DNA from: Wukongibacter sp050859025
Lineage (GTDB): Bacteria > Bacillota > Clostridia > Peptostreptococcales > Caminicellaceae
Length of the DNA stretch: 64,000 bases
Reading direction: 5' to 3'
Assembly (NCBI RefSeq): GCF_050859025.1
Contig: NZ_CP138200.1
Span: 4,464,001-4,528,000, forward strand
Each line of letters starts with the position of its first letter. The first letter of the stretch is position 1. The notes beneath the pieces are model-generated. The model was not told the DNA's origin and did no database searches. It saw only the letters and a list, made by a program, of their open reading frames with translations. Shown here piece by piece: positions 29,124-38,198 of the stretch. The position numbers and the translations under genes are program-made.

Positions 29124-29242
29124 AAAATCGTCCTCCTATAGATTTAGATTTGTTACTACATTGTGGACTTAGCAATTATTACTAAATCCACAGACCCTTT
29201 TTCTGTCTATATTACACTTGGTTAATGATTTAACTCACCTAG

Positions 29243-29348
29243 CTATATAGAACGCACTTATAAATCTACATTTTGGTTTCTTTAATAGCCAAAGTTTCAA
29301 GGCTTTTAAAGGAATCAAAATGTAAAAGATTTATTGCGACTTCTATAG
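29243..29348. repeat. Long imperfect palindrome (about 106 bp)
   Basis: The two halves from CTATATAGAACGCACTTATAAATC to CTATAG are complementary with few interruptions: paired blocks include AAATCTACATTTTG with CAAAATGTAAAAGATTT, and CTTTAATAGCC with GGCTTTTAAAG. The apex is near 29296. It would form a long hairpin in RNA or DNA upstream of the binding-protein gene. It resembles a small palindromic mobile repeat rather than a protein-binding site. Confidence 0.6.
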
Positions 29349-29457
29349 TCAGATTAATTTATTACATATCTAACATTTTGATAAGAACAGCATAATAGTT
29401 CTAGCTACTATGTCGTAAGATAGATATAGAATAAATCAGGGTTGGTAAAAGAATCAA

Positions 29458-29497
29458 AACTAACAACCTATTTTAATATATAGGTTGTTAGTTTTTT
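29458..29497 (+). terminator. Strong intrinsic terminator-like hairpin in the 570-bp gap upstream of the binding-protein gene
   Basis: AACTAACAACCTA and TAGGTTGTTAGTT form a perfect 13-bp stem with a 10-base loop, followed by T4 on the plus strand; on the minus strand the stem is followed by a shorter U-run, so it may act in both directions. No plus-strand gene is visible here; on the minus strand it lies about 200 bp after the DUF1461 gene. Confidence 0.65.
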
Positions 29498-29534
29498 CCT
29501 CATTAGTATATCATAAAAGCTTGTAATTGTAAAT

Positions 29535-29694
29535 TTATAATACATAGGAAATTATTAAACTTCACAAAATTGTGAATAAATATACTTTCCGTTATGTACA
29601 TAAATTAATAGTTCTACTTGAATCTCTATATAGAAAAAGTCACCCCCAGAATCTTCGTCAAAGACAAATGTAAAGGGGGTGATAAATTTCTGCG
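29535..29694. repeat. R1 repeat copy upstream of the palindrome
   Basis: Contains ATAATACATAGGAAATTAT, TTCACAAAATTGTGAA (a perfect palindrome), ATTAATAGTTCTACTTGAATC and a diverged right end. It matches the copies near 25955 and 37287 in order and spacing. No gene is seen between 29498 and 29694. Confidence 0.5.
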
Positions 29695-30393
29695 CTATTT
29701 AAAATTCAAATAATACTTCTTTAGTTTTATAAGAGGTAAGATTACCATAGCGATTGATATCCCTAGAAACCATCCAATAATTCTTATTGATATATCTATA
29801 AAGAATTCTAGGGGAAGCATTTGTATAAGAACCTCAGTTTTAGGATTTAACAGCCACAGATCATTTGTAAAGAATATTTCATGAAAATAAGTAAAGTACT
29901 TATAAAAATCTATACTTAACAAAATGTATAAGATCAACATCAGTAAAAGAGAAACTATACCACTCCATAACAAAGCTTTATAAATATCTCTTTTTCTACT
30001 TTTAGAAACTAAAAGTATAGTGACAAATGCTAACAGAGAAATGCATAAGCCTGTATTTCTAAGTCTCTTTCCCTTAGAAAATAACTCCTTCACATCAACC
30101 ATGTGCTGTTTTTCACGCTGTCCAAAAACTTCTTGATATTCGCCATTGATTACCGCTTTGATATCTAAGTCCTCATATTCTAGCTTCAAATATGATATCA
30201 GTTTTTCACTAACTCTGCTCAAATCTTCTTCACTCATTGTCGTTACCTTACTTATATTGTATTTCTCAAATTCATTCATATAAAAATCTTGATTATATGA
30301 GTAGTATTGTAGAATTGTAAATAAAGTAACTATGGGTAAAAAGATAATAAATAGTATTTTTGATATATCTATTAAAACTCTTTTATTATTCAT
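29695..30393 (-). CDS. DUF1461 (TIGR01906) family integral membrane protein
   Basis: 232 aa with four or five membrane segments: one at the N-terminus (about residues 9-28), then segments near 115-130, 140-160 and 195-220. Between the first two is an extracytoplasmic domain containing VFGQREKQHMVDVKELF, the family signature. The molecular function is not known. It begins 6 bp after the stop of the diguanylate cyclase gene, so the two are likely co-transcribed. Confidence 0.82.
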   Translation of the reverse strand: MNNKRVLIDISKILFIIFLPIVTLFTILQYYSYNQDFYMNEFEKYNISKVTTMSEEDLSRVSEKLISYLKLEYEDLDIKAVINGEYQEVFGQREKQHMVDVKELFSKGKRLRNTGLCISLLAFVTILLVSKSRKRDIYKALLWSGIVSLLLMLILYILLSIDFYKYFTYFHEIFFTNDLWLLNPKTEVLIQMLPLEFFIDISIRIIGWFLGISIAMVILPLIKLKKYYLNFK

Positions 30394-30399
30394 ATTTCA

Positions 30400-32115
30400 T
30401 TACTCCAGCTCTTTTCTTCTTTTAGCCATTTTATTATCGTACATCATCTTATCGGCATTATTAATTACTTCTAAAATATGCGCTTCTCCATCATACTGAT
30501 TATATCCCATACTCAAGGTAAGCTCATGCTTTAATATGTTGCTGTTATTATTCCATTCCTTGAGATTTTTCATTACTCTCTCAATATATTTTTCTGCAAG
30601 CTCTTTCCTACTATCGTATAGTGCTACCAAGAATTCATCCCCACCATACCTCACTGCTATATCTCTCTCCCTTGCCGAGTCTTTAAGTATTTTGGCAACA
30701 GCCTTTAAAACTACATCTCCTATGTTATGACCATAATTATCATTTATATATTTAAACTTGTCAACATCAATTATTAAAATCATTAGATTACGATGTATAT
30801 TATTCTGGTCGACATTTTGTATATACTGGTTGAAATAGTGCCTGTTGTACAGCCCCGTTAATGAATCCTTTGTAGCCATATCCTCAAGCTCTTGGTGAGC
30901 ACGCTGTAACTCTTTTGTTCTTTCCGTAACTATTTCTTCCATATTTTTATACATATCCTTTAATTCATATGACATCTTTTTTATTTCATAACCTAATAGC
31001 TCTAACTCATCACCTGTATCTATCTCAATTTCTACATCAAAGTGACCCTTTCCAATATCTTCAACTGCCTTAACAATCTTAATAACTGGTCTTGTAATAT
31101 AATATGATATCATTATCCCACCTAAAATCAATGCAGCTATGCTAATTGTTACTTGAAACATGAATAGATTTTTGAAATTCTTTAATGGTAATAGATAGTT
31201 TCTTTCTTTAAGTTCCATAAACATAACTATTTTCTTATTATCAATTCCCTTAAGTTCAACAGGATACCATGTCTGCATCTCCATACCATCATTCTTAATT
31301 CTCAATGTTTTTCCCTCATATACTTCCTCGTATATGAGAGAATAATCTTTTTTAAAATTTTCTCCAGTTCCTAAAGAATATACATTTCCCCATTCTTTTT
31401 CATCATTGGAATGTAATAAATAAAATCCCTCATCATCTATCAACATCATATTTTCATAATCATTTTCCAACTTACGTCTTTTAATATCATTTAGTAGATA
31501 GCCAACATTCAAATTTAAAGCTAAAAAGCCCTTCAAATCATCTTCAATATAAACGGGTGACATATATCTAATAATAGGCTTAAATGGCTCTTCAAGCTTT
31601 CCGTTTTCACGATTAAGATCAATGGAAGAAATATATATTTCTTTACTCCTCAGTGAGCTTACTTCTTTAAAATAATAATTATCACCTTTATACTGTAATT
31701 CTTCATTAGGTACTACATATATAGATCCTTCATTATTATTAACTCTTATTATTTCATAACCCTCTTTATCTATGAATCTAATTTGATCATACTGAATATT
31801 ATTTTTAGAAAAATCAATGAAGAGACTTTCTATTTCTTCCTTTGATGCTGAATCTATTTCTTCATATGAATAGGATAGCCTTTTTTCAATGACATTGCTT
31901 AGAAAGGAAATATCTCTATATGAGTTATTAAAGAACTTTATCATCATTCCTCTTATTTCATTAAAGAAAGATTTGACCTTCTCCTCTTCCTTTTCAGCAA
32001 TAAATTTCTTAGTATTTGAATATCCTGAATAACCTAAAAAAGCCATAGGTATAATAGCAACTAATAGAACTAATATAAGAAGCCTTGTCCTTAAACAATA
32101 CTTAAATTTAAGCAT
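30400..32115 (-). CDS. Membrane diguanylate cyclase (Cache-HAMP-GGDEF)
   Basis: 571 aa from the ATG at 32115, preceded by AGGGGTGAT. Order: membrane segment (about residues 12-32), an extracytoplasmic Cache-like sensor region to about residue 310, a second membrane segment near 318-338, HAMP, a short coiled coil (MEEIVTERTKELQRAHQELE) and a GGDEF domain. The active-site motif is RYGGDEF, and an inhibitory I-site RERD lies five residues before it, so product inhibition by c-di-GMP is expected. It makes the second messenger c-di-GMP from GTP. No c-di-GMP riboswitch or EAL/HD-GYP protein was seen nearby. Confidence 0.92.
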   Translation of the reverse strand: MLKFKYCLRTRLLILVLLVAIIPMAFLGYSGYSNTKKFIAEKEEEKVKSFFNEIRGMMIKFFNNSYRDISFLSNVIEKRLSYSYEEIDSASKEEIESLFIDFSKNNIQYDQIRFIDKEGYEIIRVNNNEGSIYVVPNEELQYKGDNYYFKEVSSLRSKEIYISSIDLNRENGKLEEPFKPIIRYMSPVYIEDDLKGFLALNLNVGYLLNDIKRRKLENDYENMMLIDDEGFYLLHSNDEKEWGNVYSLGTGENFKKDYSLIYEEVYEGKTLRIKNDGMEMQTWYPVELKGIDNKKIVMFMELKERNYLLPLKNFKNLFMFQVTISIAALILGGIMISYYITRPVIKIVKAVEDIGKGHFDVEIEIDTGDELELLGYEIKKMSYELKDMYKNMEEIVTERTKELQRAHQELEDMATKDSLTGLYNRHYFNQYIQNVDQNNIHRNLMILIIDVDKFKYINDNYGHNIGDVVLKAVAKILKDSARERDIAVRYGGDEFLVALYDSRKELAEKYIERVMKNLKEWNNNSNILKHELTLSMGYNQYDGEAHILEVINNADKMMYDNKMAKRRKELE

Positions 32116-32349
32116 AATTATCACCCCTAAAAGAAATGTAGCTCATAAATCCTATTTAACAAATTATTATTACAGACAATTATATTATAATCATACACAT
32201 TTTCCTTTTGTTTTACAATATTCTTTATTTTTCGACACGCCTCGCAAATATATCTTTTCTAATAATTAGTTCGTTAAGATTAAAGGTTTCTCCAGCTTCA
32301 AATATATAGAACAAAAACCCATCTTATATCAAGACAGGCTATTATATAA

Positions 32350-32826
32350 TTAACTATTTATTTCTTTTATAGAATCCACAACCTGTGCAATGTGGTCCTT
32401 AAGCTTCACTTTTCTAAATATACTTGCTATCTTGCCTTCTTTATCAATTATAAATGTTGATCTCTCTATACCCATATACTCTTTCCCAAACATCTTCTTT
32501 AATTTTAAAACATCATACAGCTCGCATACCTTACTTTCATCATCACTAAGCAATAAAAATGGAAGTCCCAATTTCTCTGCAAATTTGATATGGGACTTTA
32601 TACCATCTCTACTTATTCCTAATGCAACAGTATTTTCTTTCTCAAGATTATTATATTCATCTCTAAACTCAGAGGCTTCCTTTGCACAACCAGAAGTATT
32701 ATCCTTTGGATAAAAATATAATACAATATTTTTACCTCTATAGTCACTAATGGATACCTCTTCTCCATTACTTGCCTTTAAAACAAAGTCAGGGGCCTCT
32801 ATTCCTATTTTTATTTTATCTCTCAT
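32350..32826 (-). CDS. bcp: Thioredoxin-dependent peroxiredoxin, Bcp/PrxQ type
   Basis: 158 aa, standard length. Reduces hydrogen peroxide and organic peroxides in the cytoplasm. The peroxidatic Cys is residue 47 in YPKDNTSGCAKEASEF. The usual resolving Cys five residues later is replaced by Ser, so it is a 1-Cys type or uses another Cys, such as that in KVCELYDV near residue 100. The start follows GAAGGAGG. It stands alone between the diguanylate cyclase and the sensor kinase genes. Confidence 0.92.
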   Translation of the reverse strand: MRDKIKIGIEAPDFVLKASNGEEVSISDYRGKNIVLYFYPKDNTSGCAKEASEFRDEYNNLEKENTVALGISRDGIKSHIKFAEKLGLPFLLLSDDESKVCELYDVLKLKKMFGKEYMGIERSTFIIDKEGKIASIFRKVKLKDHIAQVVDSIKEINS

Positions 32827-32917
32827 ATTATAGAATCCTCCTTCGTATAATCCTGTATTATATTTTGATTTTACCCTATGGTAGTTATTTAAAACATTTC
32901 ATTAAGAAAGTGAGGAA

Positions 32918-34693
32918 TTAAAGGGGAATCCTCACTGTAAATTCTGTTCCCTTTCCTTCCTCACTTTTAACCTTTATCTCACCATCAAAGACTCTAACTA
33001 TATGTTTCACTATGGCAAGCCCTAGACCTGTTCCACCAATCTTTCTAGATCTAGCCTTATCAACTCTGTAAAATCTTTCAAACAGTCTTGGAATGTCTTT
33101 TTTAGGAATTCCTATTCCTGTATCCTTTACCTTTATAAAAATATTATCATTTCTTTTATATCCAAAGAACTTAACTTCACCGCCGTCAGGTGTATATTTA
33201 ATTGCATTCTCTAATAGATTTAATACTAGCTGCTTTAGCCAATCTCTACTACCATAAAGATAAGGTAGCTCATCTTCAACCTCATATGAAAATTTCACAT
33301 TTTTTTGTTTAGATAGTTCTTCAGCCATGTGGCTTATTTCACATATTACATTATTTATGGATATCTTCTCTTTTTTCCCGAAATCAAGCCCATTACTCTC
33401 GATATCGGAAAGAGTGAGTAAATCATCTATCAACCTAGTCAATCTTTCTGTTTCGATTTCAATTATATTTAAGAACCTGTCTCTTACCTTCTCATTATTG
33501 ATTGCTCCACTCTTTAAAGTCTCAATAAATCCCATTATTGAGGTTAATGGTGTCTTAAGCTCATGTGAAACATTTGCAACAAAATCGGTTCTCATTTTTT
33601 CAAGCTTTCTCATTTCTGTAACATCCAAAATTAATATCAAAGTACCAATAATTCTATTGGGATCCTCATTTAATTTTATAGATTCAGTATATATTTTTAA
33701 TGTCTTTCTTTCTGGCTCTTCTACTACAACCTCTGCTTTATCTGCTATACTTTTATCTAGCATTTCGCCTAGGACATTTTTAATCCTATGATTATTTATC
33801 CGAGTTAAAATCTTTGCCCCAAATATATCATCTGAGTCAATATTAAAGAACTTTTTCGATGGAGAATTAATAAGAATAATCTTCTTATTGTTATCTACTG
33901 CAATTAGACCTTCCTTCATACTAGATATTATAGATTTTAGCTTTGTATTTTTATCTTGAAGCTCAGATATATTTGTATTAAGGGTATGAGACATAAAATT
34001 AAAAGTATCTGCAAGTATTTTAATTTCGTCAGTACTTTCTACATTTACTCTACTGTTATAATCTCCATTGGCTATCTTCCTAGCTATATTAGTAATCTCT
34101 TTTATCGGTTCCGTCATATGATTCAAATATCTATAACCTAATGGGATTGAAATTACAAATCCAATAATAACTGAAATAATTATATTTCTAATTAGTCCAA
34201 GATTTATCTTATTTATTTCATACAATGGATATGCAAGCCTTGTGAAGCCATAAATTATTCCACCCTTTTTCATGGGTATAGCAACATATATGTAGTCAAT
34301 TTCTACTGTGGTACTAAACCTCTTGCTTATTCCAACATCTCCATTGATTGCTTCTTGTATCTCAGGTCTATATAAGTGATTCTCTATGGTATTCAGTTCC
34401 GGCTCTTGTACCTGAGAATCTCCAATAACCTTACCGTCTTTATCTACAAAAGTAACCCTTGCATTAATTTCTTCAGAGTATTTGTAGGCAAGCTCTGAAA
34501 AGTTTATTTGTGAAAATGTTCTATCATCTAGTTTATCCTCAACTAAGCTATTAATTAGATTACCATTAGTAATTAACATTTTTTCAATATTATTCAAATA
34601 GCTTATTCTTACAAAACTTAAGGATAGTAACCCAGTAATTATTGTTCCCATTAGTAATAAAATAGCATAGGTCGCAAATATTTTCTTTTTCAT
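32918..34693 (-). CDS. phoR: Sensor histidine kinase, PhoR-like
   Basis: 591 aa. Order: membrane segment at residues about 8-28; an extracytoplasmic sensor domain with NHLYRPEIQEAINGDVG, resembling Bacillus PhoR; a second membrane segment near 168-188; HAMP; PAS (SIISSMKEGLIAVDNNKK); HisKA with NVSHELKTPLTSIMGF; HATPase with NLLENAIKYTPDGG, DTGIGI and GGTGLGLAIVKH. It lies 43 bp after its partner response regulator gene. The name rests on overall architecture and sensor similarity; a general cell-envelope kinase is the alternative. Confidence 0.8.
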   Translation of the reverse strand: MKKKIFATYAILLLMGTIITGLLSLSFVRISYLNNIEKMLITNGNLINSLVEDKLDDRTFSQINFSELAYKYSEEINARVTFVDKDGKVIGDSQVQEPELNTIENHLYRPEIQEAINGDVGISKRFSTTVEIDYIYVAIPMKKGGIIYGFTRLAYPLYEINKINLGLIRNIIISVIIGFVISIPLGYRYLNHMTEPIKEITNIARKIANGDYNSRVNVESTDEIKILADTFNFMSHTLNTNISELQDKNTKLKSIISSMKEGLIAVDNNKKIILINSPSKKFFNIDSDDIFGAKILTRINNHRIKNVLGEMLDKSIADKAEVVVEEPERKTLKIYTESIKLNEDPNRIIGTLILILDVTEMRKLEKMRTDFVANVSHELKTPLTSIMGFIETLKSGAINNEKVRDRFLNIIEIETERLTRLIDDLLTLSDIESNGLDFGKKEKISINNVICEISHMAEELSKQKNVKFSYEVEDELPYLYGSRDWLKQLVLNLLENAIKYTPDGGEVKFFGYKRNDNIFIKVKDTGIGIPKKDIPRLFERFYRVDKARSRKIGGTGLGLAIVKHIVRVFDGEIKVKSEEGKGTEFTVRIPL

Positions 34694-34736
34694 CTAATCA
34701 CCTATAGTCTTAATTTATCTACTTCCATAATTTGTC

Positions 34737-35417
34737 CTACTTCATCTTATATCCAACACCTCTTACGGTTTCTATAAAGGCTCCATCATTGTCATCAATT
34801 TTTTTTCTTAAGTGTCTAATATGTACATCAACTGTTCTAGTATCTCCAAAATACTCGTATCCCCATATTTTATCTAATATTACATCTCTAGACAAAACCT
34901 TGCCTCTATTTCTCGCAAGCATTTTTAATAATTCAAATTCTTTAAGGGTAAGTTCTAAAACTTTTTCATCCTTCATCACTTCATGCTTCTCTATATCTAT
35001 TGTCACATTTCTTACTTGAATTAAATTTTCATTATCATTACTTTTATCTTCTGTTCTTCTTAGAACTGCTTTAATTCTAGCTAGAAGTTCTCTAATACTA
35101 AATGGCTTTGTCATATAGTCATCGGCACCAATATCAAGACCTTGTATTTTATCGTTCTCTTCGCCTTTAGCTGTAAGCATAATTATAGGAACATTCTTAT
35201 TAGTTGACTTTCTTATACGTCTACAAACTTCTATTCCATTTATTCCTGGTAGCATCAAGTCAAGTATTATTAAATCAATACTTTCATCATTTGCAATACT
35301 AACTGCGTCCTCACCATTATCACACGTTATAACATCAAAATCATTACTCTCAAGATTGAATTGTATTAATTCTAAGATGTGATGTTCATCATCAACAACC
35401 AAAATTTTTCTACCCAT
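34737..35417 (-). CDS. phoP: OmpR-family response regulator, PhoP/PhoB-like
   Basis: 226 aa. Receiver domain at residues 4-118 with VVDDEHHI, phospho-acceptor Asp in LIILDLMLPGING and YMTKPFS. Winged-helix DNA-binding domain at residues about 130-226 with LTLKEFELLKMLARNRGKVLSRD and RTVDVHIRHLRKKI. The gene directly precedes the PhoR-like kinase and forms a two-component system with it, probably for phosphate limitation. A hairpin lies 60 bp upstream. Confidence 0.85.
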   Translation of the reverse strand: MGRKILVVDDEHHILELIQFNLESNDFDVITCDNGEDAVSIANDESIDLIILDLMLPGINGIEVCRRIRKSTNKNVPIIMLTAKGEENDKIQGLDIGADDYMTKPFSIRELLARIKAVLRRTEDKSNDNENLIQVRNVTIDIEKHEVMKDEKVLELTLKEFELLKMLARNRGKVLSRDVILDKIWGYEYFGDTRTVDVHIRHLRKKIDDNDGAFIETVRGVGYKMK

Positions 35418-35478
35418 GACTACTCTCCTTTATATTTTAATAGATTTATTAACATTAGAATATTAAGTATTATGATAA

Positions 35479-35518
35479 AGACGCCTAGAATCATTAACCA
35501 AAGATTCCCTAGGCGTCT
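35479..35518 (-). terminator. Hairpin between thpR and phoP
   Basis: AGACGCCTAG and CTAGGCGTCT form a perfect 10-bp stem, extended by GAATC/GATTC after an internal loop. It follows the thpR operon and precedes phoP on the minus strand. The U-run after it is weak (TTATCAT), so it could be a poor terminator or a leader structure. Confidence 0.55.
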
Positions 35519-35661
35519 CTACCTTGGCTTTTAAACAGAAGGAAAATGAGATTGGTACTCACTACTCCTGATTCCATTTTATTTATGCTTTGTTAAATTT
35601 AAGTTTCATAAATGTTAAATTAAGGTTAAATCTTCAACAAGTAAATTAATCTCTCTATATT

Positions 35662-36210
35662 TTATTCTTTCAATAATTTTATATATATAGGCCTGTATGT
35701 TAATATTCCATTAACTCTTGTACTTTCCATTAAAGATATCTTCTTAACAGGTATCTCTTTATGCAGCATATTAATCTCTTTCGATATCTTATCAAAATCT
35801 CTTTTTAGAACAACCTGTCTTGCTATAGTAATATGTGGATTTAGTCCTCTTTCTTCTCTTTCAAACCCTTGTTTATCTAGGTTATTTTCTAATATGTCAA
35901 ATAATTGTTGTAAAACTATTTCACCCTCACTAATACCTATCCAAATGATCTTTTTGTTCTTTTTAGAAAAATGACCCAAACTACCTAATTTTAATCTGAA
36001 AGATGCAAATTCCTTTGTAGTTATATCAATAGCTTCCTTTAATGCATCTATCTGAAGGTTGTTCGTTTCACCGATAAACTTCAAGGTTAAATGGAAATTT
36101 TCCCTTATCGAAAAATTCCCCTTTTCACTGTTGTTTTTTACAACTTGTTGTTTCTTTAGTATATAATCCTTTAACTCATCCCCTAGTTCTATTGCAATGA
36201 ATGTCCTCAC
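35662..36210 (-). CDS. thpR: RNA 2',3'-cyclic phosphodiesterase (LigT/ThpR family)
   Basis: 182 aa from the GTG at 36210, chosen because GAGGTGAT lies just upstream and the usual family opening VRTFIAIEL follows; the longer ATG at 36237 would include that site. The two HxTx motifs of the 2H phosphoesterase fold are seen as FHLTLKFIGE and NPHITIARQ. Such enzymes hydrolyse 2',3'-cyclic RNA ends. It lies 64 bp downstream of the REC-GGDEF gene on the same strand. Confidence 0.9.
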   Translation of the reverse strand: MRTFIAIELGDELKDYILKKQQVVKNNSEKGNFSIRENFHLTLKFIGETNNLQIDALKEAIDITTKEFASFRLKLGSLGHFSKKNKKIIWIGISEGEIVLQQLFDILENNLDKQGFEREERGLNPHITIARQVVLKRDFDKISKEINMLHKEIPVKKISLMESTRVNGILTYRPIYIKLLKE

Positions 36211-36273
36211 TTTATCACCTCGTACAAAGGATATCATAAAATCTGATTTCTATTTAAACATATTTTATAAAGT

Positions 36274-37179
36274 TTAGCGGTTTCTATACTTTTTCTTTTT
36301 TTCTTCGTACATCAATTGATCTACCTTATTTAATATTTCATCAATATCTGTTATATCAGATGGTTCATAAAATGCAGACCCCATGCTTATGGAGAGGCTG
36401 TAGTCTATCTTTTTTTCCACATTATAATTTATTATATTTCTTTTCAACCTTTCAATAATAATTTTCTCATCTTCCTCGTTCACATCGATAGCTAATACTA
36501 CAAACTCATCACCACCAAAGCGTGCGATTATATCGGATTCTCTAAAGGTTTCCTTTAATATAGATGAAGTATCCTTTAGTACCTTATCTCCTTCAAGATG
36601 TCCATAATTATCATTTATGTATTTAAAATTATCTAAATCACAAAATAAGAACAGTAAATTTCTTTTCTTTCTCTTCGCAAGCTTAATATGGTGGTTTGCA
36701 AGATTCAGAAATCCTCGTCTATTATATAGAGATGTCAGCTGATCAATTAGCGCCATACTTCTTAGAGCTACAAGCATTTTATGTCTTTCTATTGAATAAT
36801 GTATAGCCCGCATCAAAAGATTTGAATTGAATTGACCCTTGACTAAATAGTCCTGAGCTCCCTCCTTAACTGCATTGATTGCCACAAGGTGGTCATTTAT
36901 ATTTGTCAAAACTATTATAGGAGTTTCAGGAGTTTCTGCGTACATCTTTCTCAAGGTATCTAATCCCATACTATCCTTAAGCGTTAAATCTAATAAAATT
37001 ATATTAAAAAAGTTATTGGCAAGCTTACTTTTAGCATCACGAAAGCTATCTGCTCTAATAATTTCAAAATTTGTTTTTTTGAAGCTGCTGTCCATTTTCT
37101 TTGTAAGCATATCTTTAATTACGATCACATCAAATCCACTGTCTTCTACTAAAAGAACCCTAATAGTTCCTAACTCCAT
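36274..37179 (-). CDS. Response regulator diguanylate cyclase (REC-GGDEF)
   Basis: 301 aa from ATG 37179 (GTG 37185 possible), with AGGTG upstream. REC domain at residues about 5-125 with VLLVEDSG, the phospho-acceptor Asp in IILLDLTLKDSMGL and the family LVKGQFNS. GGDEF domain from about residue 145: DQLTSLYNRRGF, RFGGDEFVV, with an RESD I-site five residues before the GGDEF. Phosphorylation by an unknown kinase would control c-di-GMP synthesis. No kinase gene is adjacent. Confidence 0.92.
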   Translation of the reverse strand: MELGTIRVLLVEDSGFDVIVIKDMLTKKMDSSFKKTNFEIIRADSFRDAKSKLANNFFNIILLDLTLKDSMGLDTLRKMYAETPETPIIVLTNINDHLVAINAVKEGAQDYLVKGQFNSNLLMRAIHYSIERHKMLVALRSMALIDQLTSLYNRRGFLNLANHHIKLAKRKKRNLLFLFCDLDNFKYINDNYGHLEGDKVLKDTSSILKETFRESDIIARFGGDEFVVLAIDVNEEDEKIIIERLKRNIINYNVEKKIDYSLSISMGSAFYEPSDITDIDEILNKVDQLMYEEKKKKYRNR

Positions 37180-37185
37180 AACCAC

Positions 37186-37791
37186 ACCTCATAGATGATT
37201 AAAGATTTATTGTTCTTAATATAATCCAAACGAGATAAATAATTTTATACTTGGATTATAGCACAATATTACATTGCTATAAATCTTTTTATAATACATA
37301 GGAGATTATACACTTCCTAAAATTGTTTATACCTTTACACTCTAATTTGCCCAGCGAATAAAATAGAAATACCACATTTCAAGTGATTAGCTGATATTAA
37401 TATTTCTACTTGAATTTTTATATAGACAAAGTCTACTTTAAAAGTCTTTATAAAAGACTTTGTTTTATATTTATTTTCTTTAGTTATATTCTCCTCAATC
37501 AAAAATAAAAAATACCCTTTTTACTCTCAATTATTCATAAACAACCTAAAATTTTTTTGTTATCTCTTCATTTTTTTACAAGTAATATTATAATGTCTAT
37601 TTTCAAATAATATGATTGTAAGTTAAGAATCTATAAAGTCATTGGAATGGGCAAACTCGGTAACTTATTCTAGCTTAACGGAAAAGTTGGATAATTAATT
37701 CATCGTTTTCCCTAAGACAATAATAGAATTAGAGTTTGACATCCAAAGCTTTTTATCGAATAACTTACAAAACTTTTATGGAGGTCATATA
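37186..37791. repeat. 606-bp intergenic region with R1 repeat copy (about 37287-37467)
   Basis: Apart from the R1 copy no gene is seen. The copy reads ATAATACATAGGAGATTAT, then diverged sequence, ATATTTCTACTTGAATTTT, and a clear hairpin AAAGTCTTTATAAAAGACTTT followed by GTTTT. It is the longest of the three. Just before the next gene, TTGACA at 37737 is a possible -35 element for the small plus-strand gene. Confidence 0.5.
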
Positions 37792-38022
37792 ATGAATAAT
37801 AAAATTAAACAATATGAGATGCAAGAAGCAAAAAAAAGAATGGGAACATATTCTGGTAATGCTACTAATGCAACTACTGGTATGAACTCAGACATGACTA
37901 ACACAGTATCTACAGGTATGACTAATACTATGGGAACAAATGCTAATATGACTTCACAAGCTAAGAAATTAAAGAACTCAGAAAAAGTAAAAGCTCAAGA
38001 AGATATGAATCAGATGTATTAA
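37792..38022 (+). CDS. Small Met/Asn/Thr-rich hydrophilic protein, possibly spore-associated
   Basis: 76 aa after a strong GGAGGTCATATA ribosome binding site, so very likely real. Low complexity in the middle (repeats of MTNT, TGMN) with charged, Gln/Lys-rich ends. No cysteine, Trp, His or membrane segment. The composition and size recall gamma-type small acid-soluble spore proteins, but I see no clear family motif, so function is open. It is one of few plus-strand genes here and is followed 8 bp later by a MITE-like element whose hairpin may end its transcript. Confidence 0.65.
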   Translation: MNNKIKQYEMQEAKKRMGTYSGNATNATTGMNSDMTNTVSTGMTNTMGTNANMTSQAKKLKNSEKVKAQEDMNQMY

Positions 38023-38030
38023 TCAAAAAA

Positions 38031-38196
38031 TGGGGTGTCTCATAATGGCGAATTTCTGCGTTATTTGAAATATTTACCGACTTGGCACGTACGTTAGTAC
38101 TAGCCAAACCGCCTGAATTTCAAAACCTTGAACTTCACTCATTCTGAAACACCCCTTAGGGCTGAACTCATAAGAAACCTTTATGAGACAGCCCTA
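38031..38196. mobile_element. MITE-like repeat R3, copy 1, with terminal inverted repeats
   Basis: 166 bp with no ORF. The ends TGGGGTGTCTCATAA and TTATGAGACAGCCCTA are inverted repeats of the GGGxTGTCTCATAA type. The right two thirds match 51535-51665 in inverted orientation: shared blocks are GTTAGTACT, CGCCTGAATTT, ACTCATTCTGAAA and GGGCTGAACTCAT. It ends 3 bp from the stop codon of the MotB-like gene. It is probably a non-autonomous element moved by a transposase encoded elsewhere. Confidence 0.75.
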
Positions 38197-38198
38197 CT

